This document shows, piece after piece, positions 51,245 through 59,886 of a stretch of DNA of 64,000 nt. Where the stretch lies: positions 4,650,001-4,714,000 of the forward strand of contig NZ_CP090063.1 of NCBI RefSeq assembly GCF_021391495.1, written 5' to 3'. How positions within the stretch are numbered: position 1 is the first letter of the stretch; every line of letters starts with the position of its first letter. Both the position numbers and the translations under genes were made by a program. The notes beneath the pieces were generated by a model, which did no database searches, was not told the origin of the DNA, and saw only the letters and a list, made by a program, of their open reading frames with translations. The stretch is from Amycolatopsis acidiphila. GTDB taxonomy: Bacteria; Actinomycetota; Actinomycetes; Mycobacteriales; Pseudonocardiaceae.

Positions 51245-52531
51245 CTACGAGTCGCTCAGCTTCCAGCCGCGGGTCTCCGGGCCGATCCAGATCGTGAACA
51301 GGCCCACCCCGAACGCGAGCGAGACCAGCAGCCCCGCCGTCGGGTACGAGCCCAGCGTGCCGACCAGTACCCCGGTGCCGAGGGTGCCCGCGCCGGTGAT
51401 GATGCGCGCGAAGTTGAAGCACAGCCCCTGTCCCGTCGCGCGCACCTCCGTCGGGAACAGCTCCGGCAGGTACACCGCGAACACGCCGAACCCGCCGAGC
51501 ATGAAGAACCCCGCGATGGGCGCCGCGATCAGCACCGCGGTCGTCGACCCGACCAGGGTGAACATGGCCACCGCGGTGATCAGCGAGCCCAGCGCGAACA
51601 CGAAGTACGACAGCCTGCGCCCGATCGCCTGGACCAGCCAGATCAGCAGCAGGTAGCCCACCGCGGCCCCGCCGTTGAGCAGCATCGCGAAGTAGCTCAC
51701 GTACTGGCTCGCGTGGCTCGCACCCGACTTGCCGAGCAGCTCGGCGATCCACGACGGGGTGAAGGTCGTCGCGGCGAACGAGCCGATCATCAGGAACATC
51801 GCGCTGAACAGGCCACCGAGGGTGCGCCGCCGCAGGTCGGGTTCGAACAGCCTGCCGAGGCTGCCCAGCCGCCGGGCCTGGCGCCGGGTGGTGCGGACCC
51901 AGCGCTCGGGTTCCTTGACGAACAGCCGGAGCACGACCACCACCACCGATGGCACCGCGCACCACACCAGCACCAGCCGCCAGTTCGCGCCGACCGCGAG
52001 GTTGACGACGGCGGCGAAGAAGTAGCCGACGGAGAACGCCAGCTGCATGACGATCATCAGCCGCGGCCGCAGCCGTTCGGGCAGGCTCTCGGCCAGCAGC
52101 GCGGCCCCGGCGGACCACTCGCCGCCGATGCCGAGCCCGGCGAGGCCCTGGTAGATCGCGAGCTGCTCCCAGTTCTGCGCGGTCGCGCTCAGCCCGGTGA
52201 ACACCGCGTAGATCACGATCGTGACGAGCATGATCCGCGCCCGGCCGTAGCGGTCGGTGAGCACCCCGAACAGGGTGCCACCCACGCCCCACGCGACGAG
52301 CTTGATCGCCACGACGAGCCCGCCGGTTCCGGCGATCTCCCCGCGCGCCTGGGTGTGCAGCAGCTCGCTCATGCTCGGGGTGAGGATGAGGTTGAAGACG
52401 TTCAGCGCGATCGAGTCGAACATCCAGGCCAGGAACGCCGAGGCGAGCACGAGCCACAGGTAGCGGCTCATCCGCGACGGCGCCGGGGTCTCGACGGAGA
52501 TCGGGGCTTCGTGCTGTTCGCTGGTGCTCAT
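51245..52531 (-). CDS. MFS transporter, metabolite:H+ symporter type
   Basis: A 428-residue protein with 12 predicted helices. Motif GVLTDRYGRARIM is in the 2-3 loop (about 75-87), GLGIGGEWSAGAALLAE near 120-136, and the second-half repeat YLPELFPTEVRATGQG near 345-360. These are typical of the aromatic-acid/shikimate/sugar-acid symporter group. It is the last gene of the minus-strand catabolic operon. The ATG overlaps the upstream stop (ATGA) and GGAGGAG lies before it. It probably imports the operon substrate or a pathway intermediate. Confidence 0.9.
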   Translation of the reverse strand: MSTSEQHEAPISVETPAPSRMSRYLWLVLASAFLAWMFDSIALNVFNLILTPSMSELLHTQARGEIAGTGGLVVAIKLVAWGVGGTLFGVLTDRYGRARIMLVTIVIYAVFTGLSATAQNWEQLAIYQGLAGLGIGGEWSAGAALLAESLPERLRPRLMIVMQLAFSVGYFFAAVVNLAVGANWRLVLVWCAVPSVVVVVLRLFVKEPERWVRTTRRQARRLGSLGRLFEPDLRRRTLGGLFSAMFLMIGSFAATTFTPSWIAELLGKSGASHASQYVSYFAMLLNGGAAVGYLLLIWLVQAIGRRLSYFVFALGSLITAVAMFTLVGSTTAVLIAAPIAGFFMLGGFGVFAVYLPELFPTEVRATGQGLCFNFARIITGAGTLGTGVLVGTLGSYPTAGLLVSLAFGVGLFTIWIGPETRGWKLSDS

Positions 52532-53142
52532 GCTCGCTCCTCCACTGCCGGATGAGAACCGCCGAAGACCGCGGCGTCGCCGGCGCGCAACGGCACGCGC
52601 CAGACGCGTAGCGCCAGCGCCGTGTGCCGGTAGTGCCCGACCAGGCTGACGATGTCGAACAGCGTCGCCAGGCCGAGCGCCGCCGCGGCGCGTGCGTACG
52701 AGATGTCGCAAAGGTCGTTGTCCCGCAACAGTTCCGCCGCGACCTCGCACGCGATCCGGTCGTCGTCGCTCAGGCCGGGCACCGGCGCGCCGGCGCGCAG
52801 CGCCGTCAGCTGTTGCTCGCTCAGGCCCGCGCGCCGTGCCCCGGGCACGTGGCCGTGCCACTCGTAGTCGCAGCGCTCCGCCACCGCGACCGTGAGGATC
52901 ACCAGCTCGCGCTGCCGGTCGCCGATCCGGCTGCCGTACCGCAGCGCGGCACCGAGCTGCTGGATCGCGGTGCCGACCGGCGGGTCGAGCAGGCGGGCGT
53001 TGAACGCGCCCTCCAGCCTGCCCTCGGCGTCGGTGAGCACGCTCCGGTCCCGGGGGCCGCCGAGAAGCTCGTCGTAGCACCGGCGCTGCTCCTCGTCGAG
53101 CTCCTCCGGCCGGAACCACGGCAACCGCCCGTGCCGTGTCAC
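52528..53142 (-). CDS. Carboxymuconolactone decarboxylase-like protein
   Basis: 204 residues from GTG 53142 (GTGA overlap with the upstream gene). The CMD core lies at about 65-165: GDRQRELVILTVAVAERCDY, EWHGHVPGARRAGLSEQQL, FDIVSLVGHYRHTAL. The peroxidatic CxxC of AhpD is absent (only one Cys, in ERCDYEWH), favouring a decarboxylase/isomerase-like over a peroxidase role. Homologues act on gamma-carboxymuconolactone. In this operon it may process a ring-opened lactone. Confidence 0.88.
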   Translation of the reverse strand: MTRHGRLPWFRPEELDEEQRRCYDELLGGPRDRSVLTDAEGRLEGAFNARLLDPPVGTAIQQLGAALRYGSRIGDRQRELVILTVAVAERCDYEWHGHVPGARRAGLSEQQLTALRAGAPVPGLSDDDRIACEVAAELLRDNDLCDISYARAAAALGLATLFDIVSLVGHYRHTALALRVWRVPLRAGDAAVFGGSHPAVEERA

Positions 53143-54104
53143 GGCTTGCTCCCGTCGACGGCGAGCAGCAGCTTTCCCTTGACCTGCCGGGATTCCAGCT
53201 TCCGGTGGGCCTCCGCCGCGTGCTCGAGCGGCAGCACCTCGGCGACGGGAATCCGCAGCCGCCCGCTCGCGAGCCAGCCCAGCAGCGCCTGCGCGCTGTG
53301 CGCGAGCAGGTCCGGGCGCTCCCGCCGCAGCCGTTGCAGGTGCAGCCCGCACACCGCGAGCTCACGTTCGCGAAGCTCCCGCAGCGGCGGCAGCTCCTCG
53401 GGTTCCCCGCAGGAGTTTCCGAAGTGGACCAGCCGGCCGAACAGGCCGAGACAGTCGAGTGCGTGGCGGCGCACCGCTCCCCCGACACCGTCGAGTGCGA
53501 TCGCGATCCTGCCGGCGTTCCCCGGGTCCAGCCTGCTGTAGCCGACGCTCACGTCCGCGCCCGCCTCGGCGGCCCGTGCCGCCGATCCCGCGGCCGCGAC
53601 CACCCGTCCGGCGCCGAGCAGCCGCGCCACCTGCACGGCGGTCGTGCCCACCCCACCCGCGGCCGCCGTCACGAGCACGCTTTCCCCGGGCTGGAGCCGC
53701 GCCGCCGTCGCGAGGAGGTGGTACGCCGTGTGCCCGACGACCGGGAAAGCCGCGGCCGTCTCGTCGCGCACCCCGTCGGGCACCGGCCAGACCAGGGTGG
53801 CCGGGGTGACCACGACCTGTGCGTAGCCGGCAGTGGTGGCGAAGCCCGCGACCCGCTGGCCGGGCCGCAGCTCGCGGACGTTGCGCCCGACCGCGGTCAC
53901 CTCGCCGTAGCAGTCCAGGCCGAGGCCGCGCGGGGGCGCGTCCGGCGGGAGGTAGGTGCCGCGGCGGGCGTTGACGTCGGCGAAGTTGACCCCGGCGAAC
54001 CGGACGGCGATCTGCACGTCGTCCGGGCCCGGTTCCGGTACGGCCACGTCGACGAGCTTCAGCACCTCCGGGCCGCCGGCGCCGACCGCCTGGACCGCCT
54101 TCAC
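53139..54104 (-). CDS. Quinone oxidoreductase-like MDR (zinc-independent)
   Basis: A 321-residue medium-chain dehydrogenase/reductase: an N-terminal GroES-like domain (VRFAGVNFADVNARRGTYL near 32-50) and a Rossmann domain with VTAAAGGVGTTAVQVARLLG near 137-156. It lacks the zinc-binding cysteine cluster, as in QOR/enoyl-reductase types. It probably reduces an activated double bond with NADPH. GTG 54104 overlaps the stop of the alpha/beta-hydrolase gene, and its own stop overlaps the CMD start. Confidence 0.9.
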   Translation of the reverse strand: MKAVQAVGAGGPEVLKLVDVAVPEPGPDDVQIAVRFAGVNFADVNARRGTYLPPDAPPRGLGLDCYGEVTAVGRNVRELRPGQRVAGFATTAGYAQVVVTPATLVWPVPDGVRDETAAAFPVVGHTAYHLLATAARLQPGESVLVTAAAGGVGTTAVQVARLLGAGRVVAAAGSAARAAEAGADVSVGYSRLDPGNAGRIAIALDGVGGAVRRHALDCLGLFGRLVHFGNSCGEPEELPPLRELRERELAVCGLHLQRLRRERPDLLAHSAQALLGWLASGRLRIPVAEVLPLEHAAEAHRKLESRQVKGKLLLAVDGSKP

Positions 54105-54796
54105 GCCGGCACCCGGCTCAGATGCCGCCGGACGACGTCGGCGAACCCGGCACGGTTCTCCAGCGGCACGATGTGCGGCCCGTCGATCACCTCGAACCGC
54201 GCGCCCTCGATCAGCTCCGCGACCCCGCGCAGCACGTCCACGGACACGGCGCGATCCCCGTTCGCGGCGAGCACGGTCACCGGGATCCGCAGCTTCCCGA
54301 CCTCGTCGCGCAGGTCGTGCTCCGCCATCGCCTCCCAGTACGCCGCGAAGACCGCGGGATCGTCGGTGAGCAACCGGTTCCTGGCATAGCCGACACCCGG
54401 ATGTCCTTCCGTGGCAAGGGCTTCCGGGCTGAACCAGCGCTCGAGCGTGGTGTCGAGCACGCCGGCCATCCCGCCCTCGCGGGTGTCGCGGGCTCGTTGC
54501 CGGGACGTCTCGGCGCCGGACGCGACGCCACCGCAGGCGAGCACGACCGAGCGCACCTTGTCCGGGAACAGCAACGCGGTGTGCTGGGCGACCATGCTGC
54601 CCAGCGACACGCCCACCAGGTCGGCCGGTTCGCGCACCCGGCTCGCGACGAACTCCGCCAGCGCGGGCAGGCTCGGCGGCCCCTCCAGCGGGGTGTCGCC
54701 GAAGCCGGGGAAGCTGAGTGCGAGGTCGCCCGGCTCGACGAGATCGCGCCACAGCCGCGCGTCGAGGCCGATCGGGTGGAGGTAGACGACGGGCAC
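54101..54796 (-). CDS. Alpha/beta-hydrolase, enol-lactonase-like
   Basis: A 231-residue hydrolase: YLHPIGLDARLWRDL at the N-terminus, the nucleophile motif GVSLGSM near 62-68, DLRDEVGKLRIPVTVLAANGD at the acid strand and a C-terminal DGPHIVPLE histidine. The compact size and motif order resemble 3-oxoadipate enol-lactonase (PcaD). With a CMD-like gene two positions downstream, a lactone-opening step is plausible. The GTG at 54796 has AAGGAG upstream. Confidence 0.85.
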   Translation of the reverse strand: MPVVYLHPIGLDARLWRDLVEPGDLALSFPGFGDTPLEGPPSLPALAEFVASRVREPADLVGVSLGSMVAQHTALLFPDKVRSVVLACGGVASGAETSRQRARDTREGGMAGVLDTTLERWFSPEALATEGHPGVGYARNRLLTDDPAVFAAYWEAMAEHDLRDEVGKLRIPVTVLAANGDRAVSVDVLRGVAELIEGARFEVIDGPHIVPLENRAGFADVVRRHLSRVPA

Positions 54797-54811
54797 GGGG
54801 CTCTCCTTCGT

Positions 54812-56179
54812 TCAGTGCGCCTGGGCGGCCGCGCGGTCCCGCCGCGGCCGGATGACCTTCTCCACCAGCAGGTGCAGCACCAGCAGGAGCACCGGCCCGG
54901 TCAACAGCGGCTGCGCGATGATCGTGCGCACCAGCAGCGGGTAGTGCGCGGTGGTCTCCTGGGTGACGAACAGCCCGCCGAGCGAGAGCATGAACGGCGG
55001 GCCGATCACCAGCAGGTTCAGCTGGTCCCAGCTGACCCGGCCCAGTGTCTCCAGCGCGGACGCGACGATGACCCCGAACAGCACCACGGCCGCGGCCGCG
55101 ATGACGTTGCTGGGGATGCTCACGAAGATCGCGTCGAACTTGACCACGAACCCGCCCGCGAGCAGCAGCAGTCCCGAGGAGAACGTGATCCACCGGCTGC
55201 CGATCCGGCTGGTGCGCACGATCGCCAGGTTGTCGGGGTAGACGCACACCGAGAACGTGCCCAGCGCCGCGGCCACGACGCTGGTGACCGACTGCCCGAA
55301 GGTCCCCCACGACATCCGGCGCCCGGGCAGCTCGATCCCGCCCCATTCCGCGGCCACGTTGTACATCGCCAGCGAACCGGTCACCCCGGTCATCAGCAGC
55401 AGCACGAACAGCACCACGAGCGCGGGGTCCACCGAGAAGCCGAAGGAGAACAGGTGCGGGATCAGCAGCCACGGCGAGCTGCCCACGCGCGCGAAGCTGA
55501 TCGGGCTGAACAACGACCACACCAGCGAGCCCGCCACGATCCCGCACAGCATCGCCGTCGAGCGGGCGGGCCCGCGCACCAGCAGCAGGATCAGGAAGCT
55601 CACCACGATCGCGACCCCGCCGCCGGCCCACGCCGGCAGCCCGAACCCCTTGCTGCCCGGCGCGCCGACCCAGTTGACCACCGTCACCGAGGTCAGCGTG
55701 GTCATCGACATCAGCACGACCCCGCCGAACAGCAACGGGTTCCGGAACAGCCTGCCCACGTAGCCGACCGCGGACAGGCCGGGGATCGGCAGCGACAGCA
55801 CGGCCCAGACGAGCGCGGCCACGAAGAACGAGCCGAACGCCGCGCCCGGCCCGTCCACCTTGACCGCGGCGATCAGCCCGGCCAGCGTCGCGGCCCACGG
55901 ACCGAGCACGATCGGCAGCCGCAGCCCCAGCACCGCCTGCAGCACCGTGCCGAGGCCGGTGACCACGAACGTGACGCCGTAGAGCTGCGCCGTGGTCGTG
56001 GGGTCGAGCTTCAGGCTCGCCCCGAGCACCGCCGGGAACAGGAACATGCCGACGATCGCGAAGACGTTCTGGATCGTCATCACCGAGTGCTGCAGCCAGC
56101 CGACGGTGCCGTCGAAGGGCACCCGGAGCAGCGGCCCGGCGGCCTCGGGCGCGGGCGCCTGCTGCTGCGCCGTGGCCAT
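54812..56179 (-). CDS. NCS2-family xanthine/uracil-type permease
   Basis: A 455-residue membrane protein with about 12-14 helices and the NCS2 pattern. The QHSVMTIQNVFAIVGMF opening (about 31-47), GTVLQAVLGLRLPIVLGPW (about 75-93), and a central AAALGTFSVCVYPDNLAIVR segment replace the usual TTY/QNxG region. Family members import purines, pyrimidines or ascorbate with protons. It is directly downstream of a molybdenum hydroxylase large subunit, which suggests the hydroxylase substrate is an N-heterocycle. ATG 56179 is used; GTG 56182 is adjacent. Confidence 0.88.
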   Translation of the reverse strand: MATAQQQAPAPEAAGPLLRVPFDGTVGWLQHSVMTIQNVFAIVGMFLFPAVLGASLKLDPTTTAQLYGVTFVVTGLGTVLQAVLGLRLPIVLGPWAATLAGLIAAVKVDGPGAAFGSFFVAALVWAVLSLPIPGLSAVGYVGRLFRNPLLFGGVVLMSMTTLTSVTVVNWVGAPGSKGFGLPAWAGGGVAIVVSFLILLLVRGPARSTAMLCGIVAGSLVWSLFSPISFARVGSSPWLLIPHLFSFGFSVDPALVVLFVLLLMTGVTGSLAMYNVAAEWGGIELPGRRMSWGTFGQSVTSVVAAALGTFSVCVYPDNLAIVRTSRIGSRWITFSSGLLLLAGGFVVKFDAIFVSIPSNVIAAAAVVLFGVIVASALETLGRVSWDQLNLLVIGPPFMLSLGGLFVTQETTAHYPLLVRTIIAQPLLTGPVLLLVLHLLVEKVIRPRRDRAAAQAH

Positions 56180-56192
56180 CACCGCCTCCCGC

Positions 56193-58526
56193 TCATGCCG
56201 CGCCCCGCTCCGCCGCGCCCCGCTCCGCCGCGCCCGCGATCAGGTCGCCGAGCAGGCCCGGCGAGAGCGGCAGGTGGTTGATCCGCACCCCGAGCGGGCG
56301 CAGCGCGTCCTCGACCGCGGTCGCGATCAACGCGGGCACGCCGAGCGTCCCGGCCTCGCCCGCCCCCTTGGCGCCCAGCGGGTTCAGCGGCGAGAGCGTC
56401 TCCTGGTGGAACAGCCGCAGCTTCGGCAGCTCGCGCGCCGACGGGATCGGGTAGTCGAGGTAGCTGGTGGTCAGCGGGGTGCCGTCCTCGCCGTACATCT
56501 GCTCCTCGTACATCGCGTTGCTCAGCCCGTGCGCGAGCCCGCCGATGACCTGGCCCTCCACCAGCAGCGGGTTGATGATCCGCCCGCAGTCGTGGCCGAC
56601 GACCCAGTCGAAGATCTCGATCTCGCCGGTGTCGATGTCGACCTCCACCGCGCAGGCGTGCACGCTCGCGGAGTAGCCCGCGCTGGAGGGGTTGAAGTAG
56701 GACGTCGAGGTGAGCCCGGGCACCACGCCCGGTGGCAGATTGACCCCGGGAGAGCCCACATTGGACAGTCGCGCCGCGTCCGCGATCGGGACGCCGGCCT
56801 CGGTGCCCTTGACGCGGATCTCGGTGCCGGCGATCTCCAGGTCCTCCGCGGAGGCCTCCAGCATCGCGGACGCGGTCTGCACGAGCTTGTCCTTCACCTC
56901 GATCGAGGCCTGCAGCATGGCGGGCCCGGCGTTGGCCATCACGCGGCTGGCGAAGGTGCCCACGCCGTAGGCGATCGCGGCGGTGTCGCCGGTGACCACG
57001 TCGACCAGGTCCGGGTCGACGCCGATGGTGTCCGCGACGATCGTCGCGTAGGTGGTCTCGAAGCCCTGCCCCTGCGGTGGTGCGCCCATCACGGCGGTGA
57101 TCCGGCCGGTCTTCTCGATCCGGACGGTGGCACCCTCGAACGGCCCGATCCCGACGCCTTCGAGCGCGATCGACACCCCGATCCCGCGGTAGACGCCCGC
57201 CGCGCGCCTCTCCCGCTGGATCTCGCGCTGCCGGTCGTAGTCGAACAGGTCCAGCCCGAGCTGCAGCAGGCCGGGATAGTTGCCGCTGTCGTAGGTCAGC
57301 GGGCTGCCATCACGGAAGGTCAGCCCGACCGCGTAGGGGAACTCGTCGGCCTGGATGAGGTTGCGCTTGCGGACCTCGACCGGGTCGAGGTCCAGCTCCT
57401 CGGCGATCCGGTCCATGATCCGCTCCATCACGTACACGCCCTGCGGGCGGCCGGCCCCGCGCACGGCGCTGCACGGCACCTTGTTCGTGAACACGGCGCG
57501 GAACTCGATGTGGATGTTGGGGATCTTGTAGCAGCCGGGCACGGTGGTGCCGGCGATCAGCGGCACGATGAGCGAGGGGGCGTAGGCGCCGGTGTCGTGC
57601 AGGAACACGTCCTTGAGCCCGAGGAGCTTCCCGTCGCCGTCGTAGCCGACCTCGACGTGGTGCTCCTGCTGGTGCTCCTGGTACGAGGTCAGGAAGTGCT
57701 CGTAGCGGTCCTCGATGAACTTGACCGGCCGGCGCAGCTGCTTCGACAGCCAGGTCACCAGTATCTCCTCCGGGTACTTCCCGCCCTTGGGCCCGAAGCC
57801 GCCGCCGACGTCGGGCGGTGCGATCACCCGGACCTTCTCGTCGGGCACGCCCAGCGCGAACGCGATGTGGGCGCGGGCCTGGTGCGGCCCCTGGGTGGCG
57901 TCGAAGACCGTGTACTGGTCGAGCGAGGTGTCCCATCTCGCCGCGACGGCCCTGCCCTCCATCGAGTGCCCGCCGCCGCGGTTGATCGTGAACGTCTCGC
58001 GCAGCACGTGCGGCGCCGACGACAGCGCCCAGCCGACGTCCCCGGTGGACTGGGAGAAGTGCGACGCCACGTTGTCGTCGATGCCTTCGTGGATCGGGAC
58101 GTCCAGCTCCAGCGCGCGGTGGTAGTTGCCGGCGCCCGGCAGCGGCTCGTAGTCGATGTCGACGAGCTCCGCGGCGTCCTCGGCGAGGTACCGGGTCTCC
58201 GCGACGACCACCGCGACCAGCTCGCCGACGAACCGCACCTTGTCCACCGGCAGCGTCCGCTGCACCGCCATCTTCAGCGAGGAGTGGGTCAGCTGCTGGC
58301 GCCACAACCGGTTGATCGGCTCGATGTCGGCCGCGGTGTAGACGCCGAGCACGCCCGGGACGGCCTTCGCCGCGGTGGTGTCGATGCCGAGGATCGTCGC
58401 GTGCGGCTCGGTGCTGCGGACCCCGGCCAGGTACACCGCGCCGGGCAGGTCGATGTCGTCGACGTAGGTGCCCTCGCCGCGCAACAGGCGGACGTCCTCC
58501 CGCCGGACCCTGCGCTCGCCGATCAT
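56193..58526 (-). CDS. Molybdenum hydroxylase large subunit (CoxL/XdhA-like)
   Basis: A 777-residue subunit of the xanthine-oxidase family. The N-terminal REDVRLLRGEGTYVDDIDLP, the molybdopterin-binding PPDVGGGFGPKGGKYPEE near 235-252, the active-site loop SAVRGAGRPQG near 350 (the CoxL form II-like AYRGAGR type, not the CO-specific AYRCSFR), and the catalytic glutamate in GAKGAGEAGTLG near 718. It hydroxylates an aromatic N-heterocycle or aldehyde at the Mo centre. It is coupled by ATGA to the iron-sulfur subunit. The C-terminus ends in a repeated AAERG from a 15-bp tandem repeat. Confidence 0.93.
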   Translation of the reverse strand: MIGERRVRREDVRLLRGEGTYVDDIDLPGAVYLAGVRSTEPHATILGIDTTAAKAVPGVLGVYTAADIEPINRLWRQQLTHSSLKMAVQRTLPVDKVRFVGELVAVVVAETRYLAEDAAELVDIDYEPLPGAGNYHRALELDVPIHEGIDDNVASHFSQSTGDVGWALSSAPHVLRETFTINRGGGHSMEGRAVAARWDTSLDQYTVFDATQGPHQARAHIAFALGVPDEKVRVIAPPDVGGGFGPKGGKYPEEILVTWLSKQLRRPVKFIEDRYEHFLTSYQEHQQEHHVEVGYDGDGKLLGLKDVFLHDTGAYAPSLIVPLIAGTTVPGCYKIPNIHIEFRAVFTNKVPCSAVRGAGRPQGVYVMERIMDRIAEELDLDPVEVRKRNLIQADEFPYAVGLTFRDGSPLTYDSGNYPGLLQLGLDLFDYDRQREIQRERRAAGVYRGIGVSIALEGVGIGPFEGATVRIEKTGRITAVMGAPPQGQGFETTYATIVADTIGVDPDLVDVVTGDTAAIAYGVGTFASRVMANAGPAMLQASIEVKDKLVQTASAMLEASAEDLEIAGTEIRVKGTEAGVPIADAARLSNVGSPGVNLPPGVVPGLTSTSYFNPSSAGYSASVHACAVEVDIDTGEIEIFDWVVGHDCGRIINPLLVEGQVIGGLAHGLSNAMYEEQMYGEDGTPLTTSYLDYPIPSARELPKLRLFHQETLSPLNPLGAKGAGEAGTLGVPALIATAVEDALRPLGVRINHLPLSPGLLGDLIAGAAERGAAERGAA
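56197..56235. repeat. 15-bp tandem repeat, 2.6 copies
   Basis: GCCGCGCCCCGCTCC is repeated at 56197-56211 and 56212-56226, with a partial third copy to 56235. It encodes the AAERG repeats at the C-terminus of the molybdenum hydroxylase large subunit. Copy number may vary. Confidence 0.8.
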
Positions 58527-59011
58527 CGGCCCTCCTTCGCGTTCGTCTCGGACTCCTCGACCGCCGCCTCGACCATCTGCTGGTAGCCCGTGCAGCGGCA
58601 GATGTGCCCCTGGATCTGGTCGCGGATGCGCTCCTCGTCCGGCGACGGGTCCTCGCGGAACAGCTGGGTGAGCGACATCAGGATCCCGGGTGTGCAGAAC
58701 CCGCACTGCAGGCCGTGGTGGCGCTGGAAGCCGCGCTGCAACGAGTTCAGCCCGCCGTCGGGCTCGCCGAGAGACTCCACGGTCTCGATCTCGCTGCCCT
58801 CGGCCTGTACGGCGAAGGTCAGGCACGAGCGCACCGGATGCCCGTCGACGAGGACCGTGCAGGCGCCGCACACGCCGTGCTCGCAGCCGATGTGGGTGCC
58901 CTTCGAGCCGAGCTGGCCACGCAGCGCGTCGGCCAGCAACGTCCGTGGTTCCACGGTTATCGAGTGCTGTTGCCCGTTCACCGACAGGGTCACGGCTTCC
59001 GTGCTGGTCAT
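58523..59011 (-). CDS. Molybdenum hydroxylase iron-sulfur subunit (CoxS-like)
   Basis: A 162-residue protein with two [2Fe-2S] sites. The plant-ferredoxin-like cluster is CEHGVCGACTVLVDG (about 43-57) with a further Cys near 64. The helical second cluster domain has LQCGFCTPG (about 102-110) and HICRCTGY (about 136-143). It transfers electrons from the molybdenum centre to the FAD subunit. All eight expected cysteines are seen. Start and stop overlap its neighbours (ATGA on both sides). Confidence 0.95.
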   Translation of the reverse strand: MTSTEAVTLSVNGQQHSITVEPRTLLADALRGQLGSKGTHIGCEHGVCGACTVLVDGHPVRSCLTFAVQAEGSEIETVESLGEPDGGLNSLQRGFQRHHGLQCGFCTPGILMSLTQLFREDPSPDEERIRDQIQGHICRCTGYQQMVEAAVEESETNAKEGR

Positions 59012-59886
59012 GCGGTCCTCCTCTGCGCGGTGCGCCACGCCTGTTCGGCGACGCGGGCGGCCAGTGCCGCGGTGGTGCGCTTCTTGTACGCGGCCGAGGC
59101 CTTCGCCGCGGCGGTCGGTTCCAGTACGTCCTGCACGGCCGAGCGCAGCTCGGTCAGGATGTCGGGCGTCGGCGTCTGTCCACGAAGGACCTTCTCCGCC
59201 TCGGTGAGCCGGACCGGGACGTCGGACACCGAGATGGCGGCGAGCCTGGCGTCGGTGATCACGTCGTCCTCCGCCACCGTCACGACCGCCGCCGCACCGG
59301 CGAGCGCGAAGTCGCCCTGGCGCGCGGCGACCTCGCGAAAGGCCGCGCCCTCCCCCGGCCCGCAGGCGGGGAACTCGACCGCAGTGAGGATCTCGTCCGG
59401 TTCGAGCACCGTGGTGAAGTAGGAGAGGAAGAACTCGCGGGCGGGCACCCGGCGCTCGCCCCTGCTGCTGGAGATCACCATCGTCGCGTCCAGCGCCAGC
59501 ACGGCGCCGGGCAGCTCGGCCGAGGGGTCGGCGTGCGACAGGCTGCCGCCGAAGGTGCCGCTGCAACGGATCTGCGGATGCCCGATGGACGGCGCGATCA
59601 TCGGCAGCAGCGGCGCCGCGGTCCGCAGGTCCTCGAGCGACAGCAGCTCGCGATGGCGGGTGAGCGCGCCGAGGCGCACCGTGCCGTCGCCGATCCGGCA
59701 GCCACACAGCTCGGGCACCCTGTTGATATCGATCAACCGCTCCGGCGTGGCGAGCCGGAAGTTCATGACCGGCACCAGGCTCTGCCCGCCCGCGAGGATC
59801 TTCGCCTCCTCCCCGTGGCGCTCGAGCAGCTCCAGCGCCTCGGCGAGGGTAGTGGGCCGGTGGTACGTGAACGGCGCTGGCTTCAC
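59008..59886 (-). CDS. Molybdenum hydroxylase FAD subunit (CoxM-like)
   Basis: A 292-residue FAD-binding subunit. Residues AKILAGGQSLVPVMNFR (about 28-44) and the second pyrophosphate motif CSGTFGGSLSHADPSAE (about 108-124) are the two FAD loops, and the CO dehydrogenase flavoprotein C-terminal domain follows at 170-280. The gene order FAD, Fe-S, Mo subunit is that of CoxMSL-type operons. GTG 59886 overlaps the upstream MDR stop. Confidence 0.94.
   Translation of the reverse strand: MKPAPFTYHRPTTLAEALELLERHGEEAKILAGGQSLVPVMNFRLATPERLIDINRVPELCGCRIGDGTVRLGALTRHRELLSLEDLRTAAPLLPMIAPSIGHPQIRCSGTFGGSLSHADPSAELPGAVLALDATMVISSSRGERRVPAREFFLSYFTTVLEPDEILTAVEFPACGPGEGAAFREVAARQGDFALAGAAAVVTVAEDDVITDARLAAISVSDVPVRLTEAEKVLRGQTPTPDILTELRSAVQDVLEPTAAAKASAAYKKRTTAALAARVAEQAWRTAQRRTA

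Noticed and set aside
56179..56193. Dedicated xanthine dehydrogenase for purine use
   Set aside because: No allantoinase, urate oxidase or guanine deaminase genes are nearby. CMD, lactonase and crotonase genes point to another heteroaromatic.
56193..59886. Carbon monoxide dehydrogenase
   Set aside because: Subunit order is Cox-like, but the active-site loop is RGAGR rather than the CO-specific CSFR type, and the neighbours are an NCS2 permease and ring-cleavage-type enzymes.
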